A program made the translations under genes and the position numbers. A stretch of DNA of 19,750 bases, taken from positions 1-19,750 of the forward strand of contig JAHLLK010000089.1 in NCBI GenBank assembly GCA_020444165.1, written 5' to 3'. This document shows positions 12,968 through 19,707 of this stretch, piece by piece. Position 1 is the first letter of the stretch. Every line of letters starts with the position of its first letter. Origin of the DNA: Deltaproteobacteria bacterium (GTDB lineage Bacteria > Desulfobacterota > Desulfarculia > Desulfarculales > Desulfarculaceae). The notes under the pieces were generated by a model, which ran no database searches, had not been told where the DNA came from, and worked only from the letters and a program-made list of their open reading frames with translations.

Positions 12968-15364
12968 TTGAACGATTGCGCCCCCAGTTCCCCCCCCCTG
13001 GAAACCACGTCCCCCCGCCTGCCCTGGTGGGCCGCGGCGGCCACGGCCGTGGTCTTCCTGGTCCTGGCCGCCTGGCTGGCCGGCTCCCTGGCGGGTTTCC
13101 ATCCCACGGACCCGACCCCCTTGGTGGATGACCCCGGCCCGGCCCAGAACTTCCTGGGCCTGCCCGGCGCCTTCACCGCCTACGTGGCCTACCAAGCCCT
13201 GGGCCTGGCGGCCTGGGGCCTGGTGGTGTTCCTGGCCGGCGCGGGCTGGCTGTTCTGGCGGGCGCGGGGCGAGCTGCCCCTGGTGATCTTCGGCGGCGGC
13301 GCCTTGTGGTGCCTGGTCGCGTTGGTGGCGGCCCTGGGCCTGGTGGGCGGCGGCTTCAAGGGCGGTGCGGTGCCCCTGGGCGGCGGCATGGGCGCCTCCC
13401 TGGGCGAGGTGTTCCGGGAGCACCTGGGCCTGGTGGCGGCTTGGGGCCTCACCGGGGTGGTGCTGTTGGCCGGCCTGGGCCTCATGATCTGGGCCGCCTG
13501 GGCGGCCTTGGAGCCCCTCTTGAACCCACCGGACACCACCCGGGAGGACGATCCCTACGCCGAGGATGGTGACTGGCTGGAGGGCGACGCCGCCCGCCCG
13601 GCCGCGGCTGCCGCCCCGGCTGAGCCGGTCACACCGGCCTCCCCGGGCGGCCCGCCGCCGGCCGAGCCGGTGGCCGATCTGGCCCTGGCCCCGGCGCTGG
13701 ATATCGCCCTGGAGCCACCTGGCTTGGAACCACCTGGTTGGGAACCGCCCGGTCGGGAATCGCCTGGGGTGGAAACGGCCGCCCCGGCCGCGCCCGAGCC
13801 GGAGCCCGGCCCGCCGCCGCTGCGGATCAAGCGCCCGGAGCCCGGGCCGGCGGCCAGCGTGCTGCCCGAGGAGCCCACGGCGGCCGCGGCCGCCCGCCCG
13901 CCCTTGGAGGTGAGCCCGTTGCCGGCCGGCCAGTTCCAGCTGCCGCCCCTGGAGGTGCTGCGCCCCGGGGATCCCCCGGCCACGGCCGAGCAGGAGGAGG
14001 ACTTCCGCCGGGTGGCCGCGAAGTTGAAAGAGAAGCTGGCCGACTTCGGGGTCAAGGGCGAGGTGGTGGAGGTGGCCCCCGGCCCGGTGGTGACCATGTA
14101 CGAGTTCAAGCCGGCCCCGGGGGTGAAGATCAGCAAAGTCAGCGGCCTGTCGGACGACTTGGCCATGAACCTCAAGGCCCCCTCCATCCGCATCGTGGCC
14201 CCCATCCCGGGCAAGGCGGTGATCGGCATCGAGATCCCCAACAAGCAGCGCGAGGTGGTGTACCTGCGCGATCTCCTGGGCTCGCCGGCCTATACCCAGG
14301 CCAAGAGCCCGCTGACCATCGCCCTGGGCAAGAACATCCTGGGCCGGCCGGTGGTGCAGGACATGACCCGCATGCCCCATCTCTTGATCGCCGGGGCCAC
14401 GGGCAGCGGCAAGAGCGTGTTCATCAACACCCTCGTGCTCTCCATCCTCTATAAGGCCACCCCCCGGGAAGTGCGGCTCCTCATGGTGGACCCCAAGCGC
14501 ATCGAGCTGTCCACCTACAACGACGTGCCGCACCTGTTGCACCCCATCATCACCAGCCCCAAGGAGGCCACGGCCGGGCTCCGCTGGGCGCTGCTGGAGA
14601 TGGAGCGGCGTTACGACCTCCTGGCCCAGGCGGGGGTGCGCAACATCGCTTCCTTCAACCAGAAGGTGCTGGCCGGCGAGGCGCCCACGCCCCCGGGCCT
14701 GGACTTCGGCCCGCCGGAGACCCTGCCCTATATCCTGATAATCATCGACGAGCTGGCCGACCTGATGATGGTCAGCTCCAAGGAAGTGGAGGCCCTGATC
14801 ACCCGCCTGGCCCAGATGGCCCGCGCCGCGGGCATCCACCTGGTGCTGGCCACCCAGCGCCCCAGCGTGGACGTGATCACCGGGTTGATCAAGGCCAACT
14901 TCCCGGCCCGCATCTCCTTTCAGGTGACCAGCCGGGTGGACAGCCGCACCATCCTGGATCAGCAGGGGGCGGAAAACCTGTTGGGCAACGGCGACATGCT
15001 GTTCCTGCACGCCTCCACCATGGGGCTCACCCGCCTGCACGGGGCCCTGGTGAGCGACCGGGAGATCGAGGACGTGGTGGATTACTGGAAGGCCCAGGCC
15101 TCGCCGGATTACGACGCCAGCATCGTGGAGACCAGCGGCGAGGAAAACGGCGCCAACGGGGGCAACGGCGAGGAAGAGGACGAGCTATACCCCGAGGCGG
15201 TCAAGGTGGTGGTGGACAGCGGCCAGGCCTCCATATCCTATGTGCAGCGGCGGCTCAAGGTGGGCTACAACCGGGCCGCCCGCATGATCGAGCAGATGGA
15301 AAAGGAAGGGGTGGTCGGCCCCTCCGAGGGCAGCCGGCCCCGCGAAGTGCTCCTGAAACCCTGA
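12968..15364 (+). CDS. ftsK: DNA translocase FtsK/SpoIIIE
   Basis: A 798-residue septal DNA pump that clears chromosomes from the closing septum and activates dimer resolution. Four hydrophobic segments lie at ~20-195. A Pro/Glu/Ala linker (~200-315) includes four 5-residue repeats. The alpha/beta motor (~330-700) has Walker A GATGSGKS (476-483, K482), Walker B IIIDELADL (D594/E595), and the LATQRPSVDVITGLIKANFP signature. The C-terminal gamma winged helix is at ~730-795 (YPEAVKVVVDSGQASIS, then RRLKVGYNRAARMIEQME), the DNA-sequence reader (KOPS-type) of FtsK. The start is uncertain: TTG 12968 fits the membrane topology but has no clear Shine-Dalgarno, and ATG 12960 is out of frame. lolA follows at 72 bp, an ftsK-lolA order common in bacteria. 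Confidence 0.95.
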   Translation: MNDCAPSSPPLETTSPRLPWWAAAATAVVFLVLAAWLAGSLAGFHPTDPTPLVDDPGPAQNFLGLPGAFTAYVAYQALGLAAWGLVVFLAGAGWLFWRARGELPLVIFGGGALWCLVALVAALGLVGGGFKGGAVPLGGGMGASLGEVFREHLGLVAAWGLTGVVLLAGLGLMIWAAWAALEPLLNPPDTTREDDPYAEDGDWLEGDAARPAAAAAPAEPVTPASPGGPPPAEPVADLALAPALDIALEPPGLEPPGWEPPGRESPGVETAAPAAPEPEPGPPPLRIKRPEPGPAASVLPEEPTAAAAARPPLEVSPLPAGQFQLPPLEVLRPGDPPATAEQEEDFRRVAAKLKEKLADFGVKGEVVEVAPGPVVTMYEFKPAPGVKISKVSGLSDDLAMNLKAPSIRIVAPIPGKAVIGIEIPNKQREVVYLRDLLGSPAYTQAKSPLTIALGKNILGRPVVQDMTRMPHLLIAGATGSGKSVFINTLVLSILYKATPREVRLLMVDPKRIELSTYNDVPHLLHPIITSPKEATAGLRWALLEMERRYDLLAQAGVRNIASFNQKVLAGEAPTPPGLDFGPPETLPYILIIIDELADLMMVSSKEVEALITRLAQMARAAGIHLVLATQRPSVDVITGLIKANFPARISFQVTSRVDSRTILDQQGAENLLGNGDMLFLHASTMGLTRLHGALVSDREIEDVVDYWKAQASPDYDASIVETSGEENGANGGNGEEEDELYPEAVKVVVDSGQASISYVQRRLKVGYNRAARMIEQMEKEGVVGPSEGSRPREVLLKP
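13712..13771 (+). repeat. Four 15-bp tandem repeats in the ftsK linker
   Basis: Units at 13712, 13727, 13742 and 13757 encode EPPGL, EPPGW, EPPGR and ESPGV (residues 249-268). The period is exactly 15 bp with several third-position changes, so the repeat is not brand-new. It extends the disordered linker between the membrane part and the motor. Confidence 0.85.
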
Positions 15365-15383
15365 AAGGCCCCGCGCCTTTCAG
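15361..15383 (+). terminator. Hairpin overlapping the ftsK stop codon
   Basis: CTGAAAGG (15361-15368) pairs perfectly with CCTTTCAG (15376-15383) across a 7-nt loop. The ftsK TGA (15362-15364) is inside the left arm. There is no T-run, so partial termination or mRNA processing between ftsK and lolA is more likely than full termination. Confidence 0.4.
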
Positions 15384-15436
15384 GGCCAACTCCCGGCGAC
15401 CGGCCCCCCGGTCCCGTCTCAAGAAAGAAAAGGAAC

Positions 15437-16177
15437 ATGCCGCATACCCTTACGGCGTTTGGCTGGCGGCCTCTCTGGGCCGCTTTGGTGCTGCTGCTCA
15501 TGCCCGCCCTGGCCGGGGCCGCCGAGCCCCCCGCCGGGCAGGAGCTGGCCCACCGCATCCAAGAGCGCTACCGCCAGGTGAACAGCCTGACCTCGGATTA
15601 CCAGCGCACCAGCGTCTTCGTGGCCGCCGCGGGCCAGGGCGAGAGCAAGGTGGTGGCCCAGGGCCGCATCTACTGGGCCCGGCCCCTGAAGCTCCGCCTG
15701 GAGCAGAGCGAGCCCCGCCAGGAACTGGTGGTGGCCGATGGCAAGAACGTGTGGTGGGTCAAGGAACGGAGCAAGCGGGCCGACGTCTACCCCATTGCCG
15801 AGTTCACCAGCGGCTTCAAAGCGCTCCTGGACGTGCTGGGCGGCCTGGCCAACCTGGATGACAGCTTCCGGGTGAAGGCCCCGGAGCCGGGCGACACCCG
15901 GCAAGGGCTCCTCACCCTGGTGCTGGAACCCCTGACCACCCGGGCCGACCTGGGCAAACTGGTGATCTGGGTGCGGCCGGACGACCTGACCCTCATGGGC
16001 TTCGCCATGATCAGCCTGGTGGGTGACGTGAACACCTACCAGTTCGCCGACCCGGCCCTGAACCAGGCCATCCCGGCCGGCACCTTCGAGTTCAACCCGC
16101 CGGCCGGCTTCCGGGTGATGGACCACCGGCCCGAGTCAATGGAACAGGCGCCCTCCGCCCCGGCCGGGGGCAATTAA
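15437..16177 (+). CDS. lolA: Outer-membrane lipoprotein carrier protein
   Basis: A 246-residue periplasmic chaperone that takes lipoproteins from LolCDE at the inner membrane to the outer membrane. A signal peptide covers 1-~28 (LWAALVLLLMPALAGA then AEPP). The mature part has the family pattern YRQVNSLTSDYQRTSVF, GRIYWARPLKLRLEQ, ELVVADGKNVWWV and the long ALLDVLGGLANLDDSF region. It closes with LVIWVRPDDLTLMGFAM and TFEFNPPAGFRV, typical of LolA barrels. ATG 15437 has AAGGA 5 bases upstream. It lies downstream of ftsK and is probably co-expressed with it. The 3' end runs into family I copy 3 four bases after the stop. The C-terminal Pro/Ala tail is an extra without known meaning. Confidence 0.92.
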   Translation: MPHTLTAFGWRPLWAALVLLLMPALAGAAEPPAGQELAHRIQERYRQVNSLTSDYQRTSVFVAAAGQGESKVVAQGRIYWARPLKLRLEQSEPRQELVVADGKNVWWVKERSKRADVYPIAEFTSGFKALLDVLGGLANLDDSFRVKAPEPGDTRQGLLTLVLEPLTTRADLGKLVIWVRPDDLTLMGFAMISLVGDVNTYQFADPALNQAIPAGTFEFNPPAGFRVMDHRPESMEQAPSAPAGGN

Positions 16178-16180
16178 GAG

Positions 16181-16275
16181 TCTTTCGGAGGAAGAGGAAG
16201 ATGTGGGGGGAGGGGTCCTTTTTTTGAAAAAAAAGGACCCTCCCCCCACACCCCCCTCCCCCAAAAAACTTCATA
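16181..16275 (-). repeat. Family I hairpin element, copy 3 (reverse)
   Basis: The stem spans 16203-16225 and 16228-16249 with loop GA. The left arm has one extra G, giving a single bulge. Its centre reads GGGTCC/GGACCC, where copies 1 and 2 read GGACCC/GGGTCC, so both arms changed together. It sits between the convergent lolA and flavodoxin-like genes, directly after the lolA stop, and may serve as a two-way transcription barrier. Confidence 0.9.
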
Positions 16276-16297
16276 TTTGTCAGTGCGTTGGGTGTAA

Positions 16298-16918
16298 TCA
16301 GCTTTCCGGGATTTCTGGAGCGCCGGACAGCACCCGGGCCAGCTCACCGCCGGCCTCCCGGGCCTCGGCCAGGTATTCGGGGTGGGCCAGCACGTCGCCC
16401 TCGAAGTCCAGGCCGCGATAGAGGAGGCTCCGCCACAGGGCCATGTCCAGGGTGTCCAGGAAGTATTTCACGGTGAGGAGCGCGCCGTCGAACAGCTTGG
16501 CCCCGGTGGTGGCCCCCAGGCTGAGGAACAGGGCCTTTTTGCGGAACTCCTGCCGGCCGAAGGGCGCCTGGTCCAGCCAGTATTTCTTCACCCACAGGGA
16601 TTGGCAGCGGTCCATGAGGATCTTGGTGTGGGCGGAGACCGTGTAGAAGAACATGGGCGAGGCCAGGATCAGGCCGTCGGCCGCCAGGAGGCGCTCGGCC
16701 AGGGGCGGGAAGTCGTCCTTGATCACGCAGCGGCCGTCCTGCTTGCAGCCGTAGATCTCCAGGCAGGGCGACATCTTGAGGTCGCGGAGGATCACTTCCT
16801 CCACCGCGGCCCCGGCCTCGCGGGCCCCGGCCACGGCCTCGGCCAAAAGGGTGGCGGTGTTGCCCTGGCGGCGCGGGCTGCCGTAGATGGCGATCAGGTT
16901 CGGTTTTTCGGCGGGCAT
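16298..16918 (-). CDS. Flavodoxin-fold NAD(P)H-dependent FMN reductase / iron-sulfur flavoprotein-like
   Basis: A 206-residue flavodoxin-like reductase. The FMN phosphate loop is YGSPRRQGNTATLL (12-25). The flavin-ring region is ASPMFFYTVSAHTKILMDR (86-104), and LSLGATTGAKLF is the second loop. Residues 49-69 carry C52, C58 and C64 (PCLEIYGCKQDGRCVIKDDF). In iron-sulfur flavoprotein relatives this segment usually has four closely spaced cysteines binding a cluster; here the middle spacing is changed and one cysteine is missing. A flavin-only role is therefore possible. The start is ATG 16918 with GGGAG 6 bases upstream. The gene stands alone on the minus strand between family I copies 3 and 4. 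Its electron donor and acceptor are unknown. Confidence 0.85.
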   Translation of the reverse strand: MPAEKPNLIAIYGSPRRQGNTATLLAEAVAGAREAGAAVEEVILRDLKMSPCLEIYGCKQDGRCVIKDDFPPLAERLLAADGLILASPMFFYTVSAHTKILMDRCQSLWVKKYWLDQAPFGRQEFRKKALFLSLGATTGAKLFDGALLTVKYFLDTLDMALWRSLLYRGLDFEGDVLAHPEYLAEAREAGGELARVLSGAPEIPES

Positions 16919-17134
16919 GCTTTTCTCCCGGGGCGAGGCGCGCCCCTGCTCGCGGCCGCGGTTGCAAACTCCGCGGAACATGGTATCAAGGGGGAATAAC
17001 GCTCCCAGGATAACCCAAGTGTCCGGGGAAAGCATGCTTCCCGCGTGGCCCGGACAGGTGGTAGGGTGGGGCCGTCCAAGGCCAGCTCAGGTGGTTGGCG
17101 GAGCGATGTCTCCGACTGCCTCTTGGTGAACACT
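16919..17134. other. Upstream region of the flavodoxin-like gene
   Basis: These 216 bases separate the flavodoxin-like gene from family I copy 4 and the plus-strand rhodanese-like gene beyond. They should hold the promoter of the former. They contain the nested palindrome listed at 17020 and a small stem CGGAG/CTCCG at about 17098-17113. No convincing -35/-10 pair was found. Confidence 0.4.
17020..17056. promoter_or_regulatory. Nested palindrome, candidate operator
   Basis: The outer arms TGTCCGGG (17020-17027) and CCCGGACA (17049-17056) are perfectly complementary. Between them lies the 10-bp palindrome AAGCATGCTT (17030-17039), itself flanked by GGG and CCC. It is about 100 bp upstream of the flavodoxin-like start, which suits a dimeric or double-site regulator. 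Confidence 0.45.
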
Positions 17135-17224
17135 ATGAAGTTTTTGGGGGGATGGGGGGTGTGGGGGGAAGGGTCCTTTTTTTCAAAAAAGGACCCTTCC
17201 CCCCACCTCTTCCTCTTCCTCCGA
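17135..17224 (+). repeat. Family I hairpin element, copy 4 (forward)
   Basis: A perfect 22-bp inverted repeat, 17161-17182 and 17185-17206, with loop TC. The centre is GGGTCC/GGACCC as in copy 3. The left flank ATGAAGTTTTTGGGGGG and the right flank CTCTTCCTCTTCCTCC match the other copies. It ends about 40 bases before the rhodanese-like start and therefore lies in its leader if that gene is transcribed from further upstream. Confidence 0.9.
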
Positions 17225-17265
17225 AAAAATCTTAGTCGCTCCCGGCCGGGAGAAAGTGGGAAAGC

Positions 17266-17745
17266 ATGGCGGTATCAGTGGCTTCCAAGACCTTGCAGCG
17301 CATGCTGATACTTTGGCTGTTCAGTGCTGGCGCGGCCTTGGCCTTCAACTGGCTGGCTCCCCAGGGCTTGGGCTGGTTGCCGCCGGAGGTGGCCCAGCCC
17401 CGCTGGCAGCCGGTGAGCCTGGCCGAGGGCCACGCCCTGTATGAGCAGGGTGCGCTGCTGGTGGACGCCCGGGACCCGGGGCAGTACAAGGCCGCGCGGG
17501 TGCGCGGCGCGGTGAACCTCTACCCCAAGGAATTTCATCTCATCTATCCCCTGTTGCAGACCACCCTGGTCAAGTCGCCGGTGGTGGTGGTGTACGGCCG
17601 CTCCACCAGCCGTTGGCCCGCGGCCACGGTGGCCCAACGCCTGGTGGAGGCGGGGTTGGCCCAGGTGCGGGTGATGGAGGGCGGGCTCGACGATTGGCGC
17701 GCCGCGGGCTTTCCGGTGGCCGAGCGCAAAAGGCGGGAATCATGA
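17266..17745 (+). CDS. Membrane-anchored rhodanese-like protein lacking the active-site cysteine
   Basis: A 159-residue protein. Residues ~11-32 form a hydrophobic anchor or uncleaved signal (MLILWLFSAGAALAFNWL). Residues ~48-152 form a rhodanese domain: LLVDARDPGQYKAARVRGAVNL is the classic N-terminal signature and VRVMEGGLDDWRAAGFPV the classic end. The active loop, normally YCRSGxRS, reads YGRSTSRW (110-117), so the sulfur-carrying cysteine is replaced by G111 while the arginines stay. Sulfurtransferase activity by the usual mechanism is not expected. The domain may bind or present a sulfur compound, or regulate. The start is ATG 17266. The stop overlaps the next start in ATGA (17742-17745), so the two proteins are translationally coupled. 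Confidence 0.88.
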   Translation: MAVSVASKTLQRMLILWLFSAGAALAFNWLAPQGLGWLPPEVAQPRWQPVSLAEGHALYEQGALLVDARDPGQYKAARVRGAVNLYPKEFHLIYPLLQTTLVKSPVVVVYGRSTSRWPAATVAQRLVEAGLAQVRVMEGGLDDWRAAGFPVAERKRRES

Positions 17746-18239
17746 GCGGCGGGGGCAGAATGGGGGAGCTGGTCAGCCTGGCCTGCCGGTTGGCGGTGGC
17801 CGGACTGTTCCTCACGGCCAGTTACGACAAGGTTTGGGAGCCGGGGGCGTTCGCCGCCTCGTTGGCCGAGTACGAGCTGGCGCCCCTGGCCCTGGTGCAC
17901 GGGGCTTCGGCTTGGCTGGCCTGGCTGGAGTTCCTCACCGGGATTCTGCTGGTCCTGGGGATCTGGACCCGGGCGGCGGCGGGCTGGACCACGGCGCTAT
18001 TGGCCTTTTTCACCGGCCTCATGATTTGGGCCGGGCTCACCGGGGCGGGCTATGACTGCGGCTGCTTCCCGGGCCACGGCGAGGGCCACACCGCGGGCTA
18101 CAGCGCCGCGCTCAGGGACCTGGCTTTCCTGATCCCCTCGGCCTGGCTGATGTTCCGGCCGGGGCGCTGGCTGGCCCTGGCCCCGGGCGAGGTCCGGGAG
18201 CGGGAGCCGGGGCTGCTGCTCCATAATACCAACTTCTGA
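17742..18239 (+). CDS. DoxX/MauE-family redox-associated membrane protein
   Basis: A 165-residue inner-membrane protein with four hydrophobic helices (~10-28, ~55-75, ~82-102, ~121-140). The pattern fits DoxX/MauE: SYDKVWEPGAFAASLAEYELAP near the N-terminus, WLEFLTGILLVLGIWTRAAA, and GAGYDCGCF with Cys106 and Cys108 after the third helix. A CxC pair at this position is common in the MauE-like subgroup, linked to disulfide or thiol chemistry; DoxD relatives act in thiosulfate:quinone oxidoreductase. ATG 17742 overlaps the preceding rhodanese-like stop by 4 bases and has AGGCGGG upstream. The pair probably works together at the membrane in sulfur or thiol redox, but the substrate is not known. 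Confidence 0.85.
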   Translation: MSGGGRMGELVSLACRLAVAGLFLTASYDKVWEPGAFAASLAEYELAPLALVHGASAWLAWLEFLTGILLVLGIWTRAAAGWTTALLAFFTGLMIWAGLTGAGYDCGCFPGHGEGHTAGYSAALRDLAFLIPSAWLMFRPGRWLALAPGEVREREPGLLLHNTNF

Positions 18240-18258
18240 CCAAGGCTCGACCCGGGCT

Positions 18259-18292
18259 GACGGGGCCTTGGGGGCGCGCCTGGGGGCCCGTC
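18259..18292. terminator. GC hairpin between convergent genes
   Basis: GACGGG (18259-18264) and CCCGTC (18287-18292) pair, with GGCC palindromes inside that can extend the stem. It lies 20 bases after the doxX-like stop and about 100 bases from the minus-strand amidohydrolase stop. No T-run follows. The rest of the 18240-18389 gap shows only GC-rich sequence. Confidence 0.35.
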
Positions 18293-18389
18293 CGGCCCGG
18301 CGCCCGGCTGCGCCCCGGCCCAGGGCATCCCCCCAACCTTCCCCTGATTCAGCCTCCCCGCGACGCCTGGGCTTCATGAAATATCCGGC

Positions 18390-19502
18390 CTATGGCGCCG
18401 GGGTAATATCCTCCACGTCTTCGGCCTTGGTCACGTCCAGGTCCAGGTGGATGATGTCCTGGCCCACGAAGACCAGCCGCTTCATATCCACCTTGCGCAC
18501 CCGGCGGTTGTGCTGGGTGTGGTAGTAAAGCACCCGGTTGCCCTGGTCCCAGGCGGTGGTCCAGATGGTGGAGCTGCGCATGCCGGCGAGGTTCTGGGCC
18601 GCGTCCCCGGAGCCCTCGGCCGCCCCCAGGGGCAGGTTGAAGTTGTCCAGGATGCGGAACACCTCGTACACCGCCTCCCGGGAGTCGGGCAGGGGCCGGG
18701 CGGTCTGGGTCCAGGCCACGGCGCGGATGAAGCGGGAGGGCGGGGTGTTGTCGCCGGGCAGGCCGATCATGCCGCTGCCCGCGCCCAGGGGGGCGAAGTT
18801 CAGGTCGTCCAGCTTCTTGGCCGGCAGGGCCACGGGGGAGAGGTTCACGTAGTTCCGCAGGTTGGTCAGGTGCCAGCCAAAGCCGGGCGCGTTGGTGATT
18901 ACCCCCACGGGATCGTCGAACAGGTGCAGCCGCCCGTCCAAATACTCGATGACCAGGGCCTGTCCCGAGGGCTCCACCACCATCCAATGGGCCGGCACAT
19001 CCCCGCCGATGGCCTTTTCCTCCACCCCCACCACCCGGACGCCTGCCATCCCGGCCTTGACCTCGGCGAGGGTGGCGAACTGGGTGAGGATGTAGGCCAG
19101 GACGTCGGCCGCGGTGATGGTGTCCGCGGCCTGGGCCGGGTCATAGGCGGGATACTTGGCAAAACCGGGGTGATAGAACATCCCGGCGGCCAGGCCCTTC
19201 TCGTTCATGCCGTCGGCCAACACGTCCCGGTGCAGCATGTCCAGGGCCACCACGCCGTACCTGGCTTTCCAGCTCTTGCCATTGGCGCCCTGGGGGGTGA
19301 GCCCGGTGAAGGCGTAACCCCGGGGGATGATGGCCACCCGGGAGTTGAGGTCAAAGGTGCCCCACTCCATGGTGCGGCCATACACCGTGGCCCCGTTCTG
19401 GGCCACGAGCCGGAGGCCGGTGCAGGCCGGGGCGGGGGCGGGGGAGAGGGCCAGGAACAGGGACAAGGCCAAGAGAGCCGAAGACAATTTAGCGATGCGC
19501 AT
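18390..19502 (-). CDS. Exported linear-amide C-N hydrolase, choloylglycine hydrolase/penicillin V acylase family (Ntn)
   Basis: A 370-residue precursor. The signal peptide MRIAKLSSALLALSLFLALS is followed by PAPAPA, and cleavage after A26 exposes C27 as the new N-terminus, the nucleophile of this Ntn-hydrolase family. Conserved partners are visible: R43 in YGRTMEW, then E46 where the family usually has Asp, N204 in VITNAPGF, and R257 in GDNTPPSRFIRA. NEKGLAAGMFYHPGF and SSTIWTTAWDQ are further family segments. It hydrolyses an amide such as a bile-salt, penicillin V or acyl-homoserine-lactone-type bond; the substrate is not readable from sequence. ATG 19502 has GGAGG 6 bases upstream. The open frame back to 19718 is non-coding leader. 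It is probably periplasmic. A lipobox reading of the Cys is unlikely because -3 is Ala and C27 aligns with the nucleophile. Confidence 0.88.
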   Translation of the reverse strand: MRIAKLSSALLALSLFLALSPAPAPACTGLRLVAQNGATVYGRTMEWGTFDLNSRVAIIPRGYAFTGLTPQGANGKSWKARYGVVALDMLHRDVLADGMNEKGLAAGMFYHPGFAKYPAYDPAQAADTITAADVLAYILTQFATLAEVKAGMAGVRVVGVEEKAIGGDVPAHWMVVEPSGQALVIEYLDGRLHLFDDPVGVITNAPGFGWHLTNLRNYVNLSPVALPAKKLDDLNFAPLGAGSGMIGLPGDNTPPSRFIRAVAWTQTARPLPDSREAVYEVFRILDNFNLPLGAAEGSGDAAQNLAGMRSSTIWTTAWDQGNRVLYYHTQHNRRVRKVDMKRLVFVGQDIIHLDLDVTKAEDVEDITPAP

Positions 19503-19555
19503 GGTGAGCCTCCGGGAGCGGTGGGTGGTTGAGAGGTTGGGGCGCGGCCGCATGA

Positions 19556-19612
19556 GGGGCCGCAGGCCTTTCGCCCCGGTGGGCCGGGCCACACCTTTAG
19601 GTTTGCTACCCG
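19556..19612 (-). promoter_or_regulatory. Structured 5' leader of the Ntn hydrolase gene
   Basis: The minus strand carries GCAAACCTAAAGG, then a stem GGTGtGGCccgGCCcACC (19578-19595), then GGGGC...GCCCC (19556-19577) around GAAAGGCC. Two adjacent stems about 55-95 bases before the start codon suggest a leader RNA with a function. The order GCAAACC, stem, GGGGCGAAAGGCC loosely recalls GEMM (c-di-GMP-I) riboswitches but lacks the exact CGCAAAGCC. Confidence 0.3.
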
Positions 19613-19623
19613 TATTGTAAACA

Positions 19624-19707
19624 GGATAGGCGGGAACCGGGCAGTTCACTTGGTGGCCGTTGCAAGAAGGATTGTAATTTCCCTTCATCTGTACGGTGAG
19701 CCTATCC
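19624..19707. repeat. 8-bp inverted repeat with long spacer upstream of the Ntn hydrolase gene
   Basis: GGATAGGC (19624-19631) and GCCTATCC (19700-19707) are complementary across 68 bases. The gap holds two TACAAT -10-like hexamers on the minus strand, at about 19616 and 19673. It could be the site of a looping regulator or chance. Nothing else is recognised in 19613-19750. Confidence 0.3.

Noticed and set aside
12950..15040. Long minus-strand open frame opposite ftsK
   Set aside because: The translation is low-complexity His/Gly/Gln-rich and lies entirely over ftsK, whose motifs are clear.
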